In this document: positions 53,700 to 61,737 of the stretch, piece by piece
Numbering within the stretch: position 1 is the first letter of the stretch
Layout of the letters: every line of letters starts with the position of its first letter
Assembly: GCF_012163135.1 (NCBI RefSeq)
Contig: NZ_JAAVUP010000001.1
Location: 992,001-1,056,000, forward strand
Direction: 5' to 3'
Length of the DNA stretch: 64,000 nucleotides
Source of the DNA: Neoroseomonas oryzicola
GTDB taxonomy: Bacteria; Pseudomonadota; Alphaproteobacteria; Acetobacterales; Acetobacteraceae
Translations under genes and position numbers: made by a program
Notes under the pieces: generated by a model
The model's input: the letters and a program-made list of their open reading frames with translations, nothing else
What the model was told of the DNA's origin: nothing
Database searches by the model: none

Positions 53700-54491
53700 A
53701 TGCCGCTCCGCGTCGCCCTCCTGACGCTCGAAAGCACGGCCAGCGCCGAGGCGGCGGCGCGCGTCCTGCGCGAGACGCGGCACGAGGTCGTCTTCCTCGG
53801 CGTCTCGAGCCCGCTGTCCCGCGCGCGTGCCCGGCGAATCATCGGACGCTGCGGGCCGCGGATCATTCCCTGGCTGCTTGCCGAATTCGTCGCGCCGCGC
53901 CTGATGCGACCGCGCGGCACCGGCCCGCTCGCCGCCGCCGCGCGGGCCCGCGGCGTCACGCCGACGCCGATCGCAGACATCAACGGCGCCTTCGCGCAGG
54001 CGGCGATCGAGGCCGCGCGGCCCGACGTCATCGCCATCTGCCATTTCGACCAGATCCTCGCACCCGAGGTCCTGGCGCTGGCGCCGCGCGGCGGGGTGAA
54101 CCTGCATCCTTCGCTGCTGCCGCTGCATCGCGGCCCGATGCCCTGCTTCTGGGCGGCAGCCGAAGGCGGCGGGGATTTTGGCGTCAGCGTGCATCGCCTG
54201 GTGCCGCGCATCGATGCCGGCGCGGTCATCGCCCAGCGCCGCGTGCCGGTGCCCGCGGGGGCGACGGTGTCCGCCGCGGCACGGCTGCTGCACCAGGCTG
54301 GGGCGGAGATGCTGCTGCAGGCGCTGGAGGACATAGCCACGGGCCGCGACCGCGGCCGCGACACCCCGCCAATGCCCTACCGGTCCTTCCCCGACGGCGC
54401 GGCGATCAGGGCAGCGCGGCGCAAGGGCGTGCGCCTGGCGGGCTTCGCGGATTGGCGCGCCGGGCGGGCGCTCGGGGGCGTGGCCGTCTAG
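53700..54491 (+). CDS. Formyltransferase-family protein
   Basis: A 263-residue protein with the N-terminal Rossmann-like core of 10-formyl-THF transferases. The catalytic triad is kept: Asn134 and His136 in VNLHPSLLPLHRG and Asp172 in RIDAGAVI, with the 36-residue His-Asp distance seen in GART/FMT. The tRNA-binding domain of FMT is missing. It begins ten bases after the oxoamine synthase stop. It could formylate the amine of the amino-ketone lipid or an amino sugar of the capsule. Its stop overlaps the converging gene (CTAG). Confidence 0.85.
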   Translation: MPLRVALLTLESTASAEAAARVLRETRHEVVFLGVSSPLSRARARRIIGRCGPRIIPWLLAEFVAPRLMRPRGTGPLAAAARARGVTPTPIADINGAFAQAAIEAARPDVIAICHFDQILAPEVLALAPRGGVNLHPSLLPLHRGPMPCFWAAAEGGGDFGVSVHRLVPRIDAGAVIAQRRVPVPAGATVSAAARLLHQAGAEMLLQALEDIATGRDRGRDTPPMPYRSFPDGAAIRAARRKGVRLAGFADWRAGRALGGVAV

Positions 54492-55885
54492 CCCAGCAGC
54501 GCGGCATCGCGCACTGCGCGATGCAGGCCGGCGGCGTCGCGGTCGCGGCGCGCGCCCTCCCCCGCGCGATCGCTGCGCCAGACCAGGTAGTCCGTGTCCG
54601 TGCCGCCCTGCGCGGCAGCAAGCGCCGGCCGGTGGTCGCCGAAGGCCGCGACCACGACTGGGCGTAACGACTTGCGCGCCGCCGTCGCGATGGCGCCCAG
54701 CATCGCATCCGTCGCGACCATCCTGTCCGCCCAGGCCGCCGCCGGGTCGGGTCCGGTCCAGGGCCCATGCGCGGCGACGCTGATCGCATAGAGGAAGGCC
54801 GGCCCTTCCGCCGCCGCCAGGTCGGACACGATCCGCACGCCAAGCGCCGCATCCGTCACCAGCCCATGCGCGCGCGGCGCGCCGGCGAAGGCGGGCTCTG
54901 CCTCGAAGCGCTGGAAGCCGAGCGCCGGCAGTACCTTGTCGCGTCCGAAGAAGCGCGCATCGAAGGGATGCAGGCAGGTCGTCGCATAGCCCGCCCCACG
55001 CAGCAGCCAGGCGAGCGATCCCACCGGCGCCCGCGCAAAGCGGAAATACGGGTTCAGCCGATCCAGCCCCAGCGCCGCATCGTCCAGCCCCGTCAACACG
55101 ACGAACTCCGTGCGCATGGTGTTGGCGCCGAAGCCCGGCACCGCGAGCAGCCCACGCGATACAGCCTCCGCACCCAACGCATCCCAATTCGGCAGCGCGC
55201 GCGGCACGCCAAAGCGGCGCGGATCGCAGAAGGATTCCAGTTGCAGCAGCACGAGATGCGGCGCGACCGCCGGCGCGCTCGCTGCTGCCGCCGGATGCGC
55301 CGCCCGCCGCACCGGCCGTTCCACCGCCGCGATCCGCGCATGGATCGCGAAGGTGGCGAGCGGTCCGAAGCGCGTCGCATCCTCCGCCGGCCGGCGCGAC
55401 GGCGTAGCGCCGCGCAGCAGCCCGAGTGGCCGCAGCACCAGCACCACCAGCGCCGCCGTCAGCGCGAGCAGCCCCGCCCGCGCCGCAGCACCGAGCGCGA
55501 CCGGCGGTTCCATCGCCACCACCGCGACGAAGGCTGCGACCCCCAGCCCGATCCCGCCCAGCAGCAGCGCCGGCGGCACGAAGGGCAGGTAGAAGCGCGG
55601 ATGTGCCACGACCTGCCAGAGCAGCCCGCCATCGGTGAAGGCAAGCGGCTCGCGCAGCGTCGCCCGCTTCGCCTGGTCCGCGATGGCGAGGAAGATGCAC
55701 ACGCCCGCGGTGAGCCCGCCCGCCAGCACCGGCCGCGACGTCACCGACAGCAGCGCGCAGAACAGCGCGATCAGCGGCGCCGCATCCAGCATCATCCAGG
55801 GCGAGGGGCGCAGGCCACGGCGCAGCCAGATCCAAAAGGGCAGCGGCAGCGCCGCGCCGATCAGGATATGCGCGGCGGTGCTCAC
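54488..55885 (-). CDS. LtaS/OpgB-like sulfatase-fold membrane enzyme (phosphoglycerol-transferase type)
   Basis: A 465-residue protein with about five membrane helices in the first 155 residues and an alkaline-phosphatase/sulfatase-fold extracytoplasmic domain. Metal and nucleophile sites are LQLESFCD (Glu217), GANTMRTEF (Thr256), FFGRDKVLPALGFQRF, VAAHGPW and FGDHRPAL, in the order of lipoteichoic acid synthase and OpgB. It may transfer phosphoglycerol from phosphatidylglycerol to the capsule or its anchor; this is inference. GTG start overlaps the SDR stop (GTGA). Confidence 0.8.
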   Translation of the reverse strand: MSTAAHILIGAALPLPFWIWLRRGLRPSPWMMLDAAPLIALFCALLSVTSRPVLAGGLTAGVCIFLAIADQAKRATLREPLAFTDGGLLWQVVAHPRFYLPFVPPALLLGGIGLGVAAFVAVVAMEPPVALGAAARAGLLALTAALVVLVLRPLGLLRGATPSRRPAEDATRFGPLATFAIHARIAAVERPVRRAAHPAAAASAPAVAPHLVLLQLESFCDPRRFGVPRALPNWDALGAEAVSRGLLAVPGFGANTMRTEFVVLTGLDDAALGLDRLNPYFRFARAPVGSLAWLLRGAGYATTCLHPFDARFFGRDKVLPALGFQRFEAEPAFAGAPRAHGLVTDAALGVRIVSDLAAAEGPAFLYAISVAAHGPWTGPDPAAAWADRMVATDAMLGAIATAARKSLRPVVVAAFGDHRPALAAAQGGTDTDYLVWRSDRAGEGARRDRDAAGLHRAVRDAALLG

Positions 55886-56661
55886 GCCTCGGGCGCGATG
55901 CGGAAGCGCATCCGCCGCACCGCCCAGTCCGACAGCCCCGCCGGCAGCGCATCGACCAGGCGCAGCAGCGCGGCGAGCGGCAGCGGAAAGGCGCAGCGCC
56001 GCGCGCCGCGCAGGATGGCCCGATGCACGATGTCCGCCGCGCGGTCGAGGCTCATGGCCAGCGGCCGCGGCCCCTTCCACCGCGCGCCCATCGCGCTGTC
56101 GAAGAAGCCCGGCAGCACCACCGTCACGCCGATAGCGCGCGGGGCGAGTGCGGCGCGCAGCCCCTCCCCGTAGGCGCGCAGCCCGGCCTTGGACGCCGCG
56201 TACCCCGGCGCATCCGGCAGCCCGCGATAGGCCGCGACGGAGGCGACGAGCACGATGCGCCCCGCGCCCCGCGCGCGGAGGGCAGGCAGCAGCGGTTCGA
56301 TCAGGTGCAGCGCGCCGATCAGGTTCACTGCAACCTGGGCGGTCGCGCCTTCCGCCCCTTCCCAGGCGCCGTCAGGTGCTACGCCGCGCGAGATGCCGGC
56401 ATTCGCGACCACGCAGTCGATGGGCGACGCCGCATCCCAAGCCAGCACTTGCGCGCCGAGTGCGGCGCCGTCGCGCACGTCGATCGCCGCGGTCTCGACG
56501 ATGGCGCCGCGCGCGACGCAGCGCGCGGCCGTCGCCGCCAGCCCTTCGGCGCCGCGCGCGACGAGGCGCAGCGTCACGCCGGGCGCGGCGAAGCGTTCGG
56601 CCAGCGCAGCGCCCAGCCCGCGCGAGGCGCCTGAGATCAGCACGCAGCGCGGCGCGCTCAT
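55882..56661 (-). CDS. Short-chain dehydrogenase of the capsule locus (RkpH-like)
   Basis: A 259-residue SDR with all catalytic parts: LISGASRGLGAAL (NADPH motif), VVANAGISRG, Ser in VLVASVAAYRG and YAASK. The C-terminal hydrophobic segment (PLPLAALLRLVDALPAGL) fits membrane-lipid reductases such as 3-ketosphinganine reductase or RkpH. Context with an oxoamine synthase suggests it reduces the ketone of the amino-ketone lipid to an alcohol. The start overlaps the KpsS stop by four bases. Confidence 0.85.
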   Translation of the reverse strand: MSAPRCVLISGASRGLGAALAERFAAPGVTLRLVARGAEGLAATAARCVARGAIVETAAIDVRDGAALGAQVLAWDAASPIDCVVANAGISRGVAPDGAWEGAEGATAQVAVNLIGALHLIEPLLPALRARGAGRIVLVASVAAYRGLPDAPGYAASKAGLRAYGEGLRAALAPRAIGVTVVLPGFFDSAMGARWKGPRPLAMSLDRAADIVHRAILRGARRCAFPLPLAALLRLVDALPAGLSDWAVRRMRFRIAPEA

Positions 56662-57881
56662 GCCTTTTCCGCCGCGAAGGGCGGATCGCCCTCGAGGCGC
56701 GGGACGGAATTCGCCACCGCCTCGTTCATGCCCGCATCGCTGAAGAAGCCGCCGCGCACCAGGCAATGCGCGGCGAGCACGCGCCGCAGCGCATCGACCA
56801 GCGCCATGTCGGGCGGCGTGCGCTCGGTCCAGAAACGGTCGAGCCCGTCCTGGAAGGTCAGCCCGGGCAGGTCATAGAGCGCGCGGCCCAGCACGACGAC
56901 CGGCTTGCCCTCGCGCAGCGCCTGCATGCCCGCCGTGCTGTTGACCGTCACGACCCCGGCCGCCGGCGCGAGCACCGGCGTGAAATGCAGTTCCGGCAGC
57001 CATGCGATGCGCTGCGCCACGCCGCGTTCCGCCGCCCGCAGTTCCGCGAAGCGCCCCCAATGCGTCAGCCCGTTGTCGAGCGGATGGCCCTTCACCGCGA
57101 GCAGCGCATCGGGCGGCGCATGGGCCGCGAAGGAATCGACGACGAGCGCGATGGCGTCGGCGAGGCTCGCGAAGGGCGAATGGTGGCGCAGCTGGTAGTC
57201 GCCCTCGAGTTGCAGGGGCAGCACAAAGACCGGGCCGGGCGAGGCCTCGACCTGCTTCAGCCGCTTCCACGCGGCGTTTCGCCGCAGCGGCCGCAGCGCG
57301 CCCCGCTTCAGCCAGCCGGCATATTCGTCGAAGGGGTTCCATTGCCGGTGCGTCCGCCAATGCGGGAAGTCCCGGCGATGGAGGAGGTTCGCGAGGTTGT
57401 AGCGGACATCGTCCGTCGCGCGGCGCAGGAAGGACCCGCCCGACAGCGTCTCCGGCAGCGCGGGCGGCAGGCCCTCGGCCAGCGCGCGGATGCGCGCCGG
57501 GTCGCGCGGCAGGCGGGACCGCGCATTCACCCCGCCTTCCTCGAGCGTCAGGTAGCCCGGCCGCAGATAGGCTTCCTCGTAGATCCAGGCCCGCAGGCCA
57601 AGCCGCCGCGCGGCCGCTATGGCGGCGACATGGAAGGGCCGCCCGTCGCCGAACATCACGAGGTCGGTCACGCCATGCACGGCGATCAGCGCCTCGAGCG
57701 CCGCGGGCCAATCGGCCTCGGTGCCGGTGTAGTCGGTCGCGTTGGGCCGCTTCCAGAACAGCCGGTCGCCCGGGTTGAGATTCACCCGTTGCACCGCATG
57801 GCCGCGCGCGCGCAGCGCATCGCCGAGCCTGGCGAAAAAGTGCGTCGCCAGCCCCTGCAGCACCAGGAAGGACCGCGCCAT
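56658..57881 (-). CDS. kpsS: Capsule polysaccharide biosynthesis protein KpsS-like
   Basis: A 407-residue protein opening FLVLQGLATHFFARLGDALRARGH and continuing with VQRVNLNPGDRLFW, both typical of KpsS. Later it has LLAVKGHPLDNG and VVTVNSTAGMQALREGKPVVVLGRALYD, the GT-B donor-site region shared by the KpsS/KpsC Kdo transferases. In E. coli KpsS adds the first beta-Kdo to the lipid anchor of group 2 capsules. The TGATG junction couples it to KpsC. The sugar used here is not proved by sequence. Confidence 0.88.
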   Translation of the reverse strand: MARSFLVLQGLATHFFARLGDALRARGHAVQRVNLNPGDRLFWKRPNATDYTGTEADWPAALEALIAVHGVTDLVMFGDGRPFHVAAIAAARRLGLRAWIYEEAYLRPGYLTLEEGGVNARSRLPRDPARIRALAEGLPPALPETLSGGSFLRRATDDVRYNLANLLHRRDFPHWRTHRQWNPFDEYAGWLKRGALRPLRRNAAWKRLKQVEASPGPVFVLPLQLEGDYQLRHHSPFASLADAIALVVDSFAAHAPPDALLAVKGHPLDNGLTHWGRFAELRAAERGVAQRIAWLPELHFTPVLAPAAGVVTVNSTAGMQALREGKPVVVLGRALYDLPGLTFQDGLDRFWTERTPPDMALVDALRRVLAAHCLVRGGFFSDAGMNEAVANSVPRLEGDPPFAAEKA

Positions 57882-59827
57882 CAGCCCCGCCCCGGCAGCA
57901 GCCGCGCCATCGCCCGCCCCTGCCAGCGGCGCAGCCAGGCCGCGAGCCCGCCCGACCAGGCGCGCGGCTCGCGCAGGCGCTCGATCAGCTGTTCGGGGGT
58001 GCAGGGCAGTTCGGTCACCGGGTCCAGGTAGCGCGGGTAGAGGATCAGCGCGATGGCCAGGAGTTCGTCGACCGACAGGCGTCGCCGCCGGCGGGGGATC
58101 GGCGCTCGGTCCTCGGTCAGGCCCCAGCCGGCGTAGAAGGGTTGCCCCCAGCAGGTCACGGCGCGGCCGCGCAGCAGCGCCTCGAAGCCGGTGAGCGAGG
58201 TGATGGTGTGCACCTCCTCCACCTGGTCGAGCAGCGGCGCGATCGGCGCGCGGGCGAGCACGACGTCCGCGAGTGCGCGGGCCTCGGCCTCGGGCACCGC
58301 GCCGCGGCGGTAGCCGGCCTCGACGTCGGGGTGCGGCTTGAAGGCGATGAAGGCGTCCGGCGCGGCGGCCCGCACGGCGCGCAGCAGGTCGAGGTTGCCG
58401 CGCACCTCCGCCGAGGCGCCGAGACGGATCGACAGGTCGTCCTCCACCTGCCCCGGCACCAGGATGCGCCGGCGGCCCGGCGTCGCGGGCAGCACGGGCG
58501 CAGCACCCGAGAGATTGTACTTGGTGATGCCACCGGCGATCAGCGCGGCGCGCAGCGCTTCGGCGCGGGCGCGCAGCTCGGGGGGCACCTCCGCCGTGGC
58601 GAGCAGAACCTCGAGGTCGCTCGGCGCCCTCGGGTCGTAATAGGGCCGCCGCCGATCACAAGTGAGCGAGGCCCCCGGCAGGAAGCCCGCCCCGAGCCCA
58701 GCAGAGCGGATGAAGCCGTCCTCGACCCAGAGCAGCGGCACCCCGGCCCGCGCGGCCTGGTCGACGAGCCCGCGCGGCGCGCGGCTGGCCCATACGGCAA
58801 TGGCGCCGTCGCGCCGGGCGGCGGTGGCGACGGCTTCCGCCGCGCCGCGCGCGAAGGCGGGCGGCCCCAGCGAGGACGCGAGCGCCGAGGCGATCCGGCG
58901 CCGCTTCCAGAAGGACATGCCGACGCAGACGGCGATGCGGCGGTTTTCCGCCTCCTGCCGTCGCCAGGCGCCGAGCAACGCGAGCGCCTCCTCGAACGGG
59001 ACCGGCACGCGGCGGATGGGGTCGACGCAGCGCGCGGCGGCGACGAGCGCACCCAGCATCGCGTCGCCATCCATCACTGGTCCAGCGACGGGGATGCCCG
59101 CGAGCGCGGCGAGCCGCGCCATCGCGCCCGGCAGGGCATGGATGCGGGCCGCCGCGTCGATCAGCGTCCAGGGCGAGAGGCGTCCAGGCCGCGTTTCTGG
59201 CAGGATCGGCCGCGCCCGGGTTGGGGCGAAAGGGTCGCGGACGGTGACGGCCCGCTCGCCGGCCTCGGTCACGAGCGCCGCCACGGCGCCGGCGAGCGCG
59301 GGATCGCAGGGATCGACGACCAGCACCGCCTCACCCGGCGCGCAGCCGAGCGCTGCCGCGCCCGGATCCGGCAGGCCGGGCGGGCCGCCGAGCCGCGCGG
59401 CACGCAGCGCGGCCTGCCAGCGCCGAAGCACATCCGGCGCGAGGGGCGGTGCGGGCTGGGCGAGGATGCTCGCGACCGGGTCGGCCGCCTCGGCCGCGAA
59501 CAGGATGGCCGGCATCTCCCGCCCGCCGAGCGCGGGCGGCGCGAAGGGACCCGGATCGAGGCGCAGGACGCGACCGCCCCAGCCGGCCGGCGGCGCGGCA
59601 CCGACGGGGATCATCAGCACGTCGTCGGCCGCCGGGATGGCGGGCGGCGGCAGTATCGGGGCCTCCCCGAAGAAGGCCGGCAGGTGGGGCCAGCGGCGCA
59701 GCAGCGCCTTCGGGGCATGGAGTCGCCCCGCCGGAGCGGCCGAGCCCGCCGGCACGTCTACACGCCCAGGTTGTAATCTTGCGTTATCCAGGGCCGATCT
59801 ATCCTGTGACGCGAGAGGCAGGCCCAC
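57881..59827 (-). CDS. kpsC: Capsule polysaccharide linker synthase KpsC-like
   Basis: A 648-residue protein. The C-terminal half is a good KpsC domain (VEDDLSIRLGASAEVRGNLD, FIAFKPHPDVEAGYR, VHTITSLTGFEALLRG, TCWGQPFYAGWGLTEDR). The N-terminal half is shorter and alanine/proline-rich, so the first of the two Kdo-transferase modules may be degenerate. I place the start at GTG 59827 because GAGAGGA lies six bases ahead; starting at the ATG at 59974 would run over the divergent lipoprotein gene. It heads the leftward kpsC-kpsS-SDR-phosphoglycerol-transferase operon. Confidence 0.87.
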   Translation of the reverse strand: MGLPLASQDRSALDNARLQPGRVDVPAGSAAPAGRLHAPKALLRRWPHLPAFFGEAPILPPPAIPAADDVLMIPVGAAPPAGWGGRVLRLDPGPFAPPALGGREMPAILFAAEAADPVASILAQPAPPLAPDVLRRWQAALRAARLGGPPGLPDPGAAALGCAPGEAVLVVDPCDPALAGAVAALVTEAGERAVTVRDPFAPTRARPILPETRPGRLSPWTLIDAAARIHALPGAMARLAALAGIPVAGPVMDGDAMLGALVAAARCVDPIRRVPVPFEEALALLGAWRRQEAENRRIAVCVGMSFWKRRRIASALASSLGPPAFARGAAEAVATAARRDGAIAVWASRAPRGLVDQAARAGVPLLWVEDGFIRSAGLGAGFLPGASLTCDRRRPYYDPRAPSDLEVLLATAEVPPELRARAEALRAALIAGGITKYNLSGAAPVLPATPGRRRILVPGQVEDDLSIRLGASAEVRGNLDLLRAVRAAAPDAFIAFKPHPDVEAGYRRGAVPEAEARALADVVLARAPIAPLLDQVEEVHTITSLTGFEALLRGRAVTCWGQPFYAGWGLTEDRAPIPRRRRRLSVDELLAIALILYPRYLDPVTELPCTPEQLIERLREPRAWSGGLAAWLRRWQGRAMARLLPGRG

Positions 59828-59863
59828 AAAACGTCCTCTCAGCCGATCCGGGCGTCTTAATTT

Positions 59864-59892
59864 TTGCGTAATTCGCTCGGAAAGGCTAGGTT
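59864..59892 (+). promoter_or_regulatory. Candidate promoter of the capsule export operon
   Basis: TTGCGT (59864-59869), a 17-base spacer and TAGGTT (59887-59892) point to the lipoprotein-kpsMTED genes. The region is distinctly AT-rich against its neighbourhood and also contains the leftward start region of kpsC. Confidence 0.4.
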
Positions 59893-59924
59893 CCCAGGGT
59901 CTCGGTGCCAAGGATTGTGCACGA

Positions 59925-60299
59925 ATGCGTCTTCCGCTGAAGCGGTCCGGTAGCGTTGCGTTCATGGCCGGCATGGCGCTGATGGTCGTGGGCTGCGCTC
60001 AGGATGGTTCGGTGGTCCAGGCACCGACGGGCGACGCGGCGATCGCGCCGATCTCCGACCCCGTCGTCGCCTTCGCCGCTTCCGGCGCGCCGGGCTCCGA
60101 GGAGACGGTGGTGCTGCCGTCGACCGGGCAGACCGCGCGGGTGCGGATGGTGCGCGCCTATGCCGCGGCGAGCGGCCGCGACTGCCGCGAGATCCTGGTC
60201 CGCACCGACGGGTCGACGCAGACCCGCCTGATCTGCCGCGCCGGCAATGGCTGGCGCGAGGCGCGCCCGCTGATCCAGGACGCGTCGGCCCGGCCGTGA
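59925..60299 (+). CDS. Small lipoprotein heading the capsule export operon
   Basis: A 124-residue lipoprotein: basic start (MRLPLKRSG), hydrophobic core and lipobox VVGC with Cys24. The C-terminal part (SGRDCREILVRTDGSTQTRLICRAGNGW) resembles the small beta domain of 17-kDa surface-antigen-type proteins, with two cysteines that could pair. It is coupled to the ABC permease gene by a GTGA overlap, which suggests a function in export or capsule surface assembly. Confidence 0.75.
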   Translation: MRLPLKRSGSVAFMAGMALMVVGCAQDGSVVQAPTGDAAIAPISDPVVAFAASGAPGSEETVVLPSTGQTARVRMVRAYAAASGRDCREILVRTDGSTQTRLICRAGNGWREARPLIQDASARP

Positions 60300-61090
60300 G
60301 CGACACCGCGGCCCGCCCGACGCTGGCCGACTGCGCAAGGACGCAGCTGCGGGTCATCGGCGCGCTGGTGATCCGCGAGATGCACACGCGCTTCGGGCGC
60401 CATCGCTTCGGCTACCTGACGCTGTTCTTCGAGCCGCTGCTGCTGGCCATCGGCGTCGGCATCATCCACCAGCTCCACAAGGGCGAGCGCGGCGTCCGCG
60501 GCAGCTTCGAGATGTATGCCATCGGCTACGTCCTGTTCATGAAGCTGCGCCAGATGATCATGCGGGCGCACGGCACCATCCCCTCCAACGCCGCGCTGCT
60601 GTTCCATCGCCAGGTCGCGCTGCCGGACCTGTTCTTCGCGCGCCACCTGATCGAGACCGCCGCCTGCACGGGCGTCCTGTTCATCATGACCTTCGCGGGC
60701 ATCGCCATGGGGGGCGAGATTCCGGACTCGCCCATCAAGATGCTGGCCGCGGCGGCGTTGATGTTCCTGCTGGCCCAGGGTCTGGCGCTGATGGTCGGCG
60801 CCGCCACGGCCGAATGGCACGGCATCGAGCGCTTCATCCACCTGCTGACCTACCTCTTCCTGCCGATCAGCGGCCTGTTCTTCATGCTGTACTGGCTGCC
60901 GCCGTGGCTGCAGGACCTCGCCGTGTGGGTGCCGACCGTGCACATCTTCGAATTGCTGCGCGACGGCCAGTTCGGCGAGAAGTACTGGACCCAGTACGAC
61001 ATCCTCTACGTGATCAAGTGGATCCTCGTGACGCACCTCATCGGCCTCGCCGGGCTGAGGATCGTGCGCCAGCGCGTTGGTCTGGAGTAG
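60296..61090 (+). CDS. kpsM: Capsule polysaccharide ABC-2 type permease KpsM
   Basis: A 264-residue permease of the ABC-2 family with six hydrophobic segments. The cytoplasmic N-terminal phrase VIGALVIREMHTRFGRHRFGYLTLFFEPLLL is the classical KpsM/BexB/CtrC start (key phrase REMHTRFG). It moves the finished lipid-linked polysaccharide across the inner membrane together with KpsT. GTG start overlapping the lipoprotein stop. Confidence 0.93.
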   Translation: MSDTAARPTLADCARTQLRVIGALVIREMHTRFGRHRFGYLTLFFEPLLLAIGVGIIHQLHKGERGVRGSFEMYAIGYVLFMKLRQMIMRAHGTIPSNAALLFHRQVALPDLFFARHLIETAACTGVLFIMTFAGIAMGGEIPDSPIKMLAAAALMFLLAQGLALMVGAATAEWHGIERFIHLLTYLFLPISGLFFMLYWLPPWLQDLAVWVPTVHIFELLRDGQFGEKYWTQYDILYVIKWILVTHLIGLAGLRIVRQRVGLE

Positions 61091-61098
61091 GACCGGCC

Positions 61099-61737
61099 AT
61101 GGCGCTCGAACTGATCGACGTCCACAAATCCTACCCGATGAATATCGGGCGCAAGCATGTCCTGCGGGGCGTCAATGCGAGCTTCGGGCGCGGCGAGCGC
61201 GTCGGCATCCTGGGGCGCAACGGGTCGGGCAAGTCGACGCTGGTGCGCATCCTGTCGGGCGTCGAGATGCCGACCCGCGGCCGCATCCGGCGGACCATGT
61301 CGGTGTCCTGGCCGATCGGGTTGGCGGCCGGGTTCCTGAATGCCCTGTCCGGCCAGGACAATTGCCGCTTCATCGCGCGCATCTACGGCAAGCCGTCGCA
61401 GGACGTCGTCGACTACGTCGAATCCTTCGCCGAGCTCGGCGAATACCTGCGCATGCCGGTCGGCACCTATTCCAGCGGCATGCGCTCGCGCCTCGGCCTC
61501 GCCATCTCGCTCGCGATCGAGTTCGAGTGCTTCCTCATCGACGAGGCGCTGTCGGTCGGCGACAACAAGTTCGGCCGCGCCTTCGCCGCGCGCCTGGCCA
61601 ATGCCGGGCTGATCCTCGTGACCCATTCGCCCTCCCAGGTCCGCCAGCTCTGCACCCGTGCTGCGGTGATGGACCAGGGCACCCTCACATTCTACGAAGA
61701 CATCGATGAAGCTCTCGCCACATACAACAGCCTTTGA
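61099..61737 (+). CDS. kpsT: Capsule polysaccharide ABC ATPase KpsT
   Basis: A 212-residue ATPase: Walker A GRNGSGKST, signature TYSSGMRSRLGLAISLA, Walker B FECFLIDEALSVGD, switch LVTHSPSQVRQ. The compact length with no C-terminal carbohydrate-binding domain matches KpsT/CtrD-type transporters, in which export does not depend on a modified non-reducing end. It begins eight bases after kpsM and overlaps kpsE by 32 bases. Confidence 0.94.
   Translation: MALELIDVHKSYPMNIGRKHVLRGVNASFGRGERVGILGRNGSGKSTLVRILSGVEMPTRGRIRRTMSVSWPIGLAAGFLNALSGQDNCRFIARIYGKPSQDVVDYVESFAELGEYLRMPVGTYSSGMRSRLGLAISLAIEFECFLIDEALSVGDNKFGRAFAARLANAGLILVTHSPSQVRQLCTRAAVMDQGTLTFYEDIDEALATYNSL

Noticed and set aside
59828..59974. 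An N-terminal extension of KpsC to the ATG at 59974
   Set aside because: It would overlap the signal peptide of the divergent lipoprotein gene, and the GTG at 59827 has a well-placed ribosome site.
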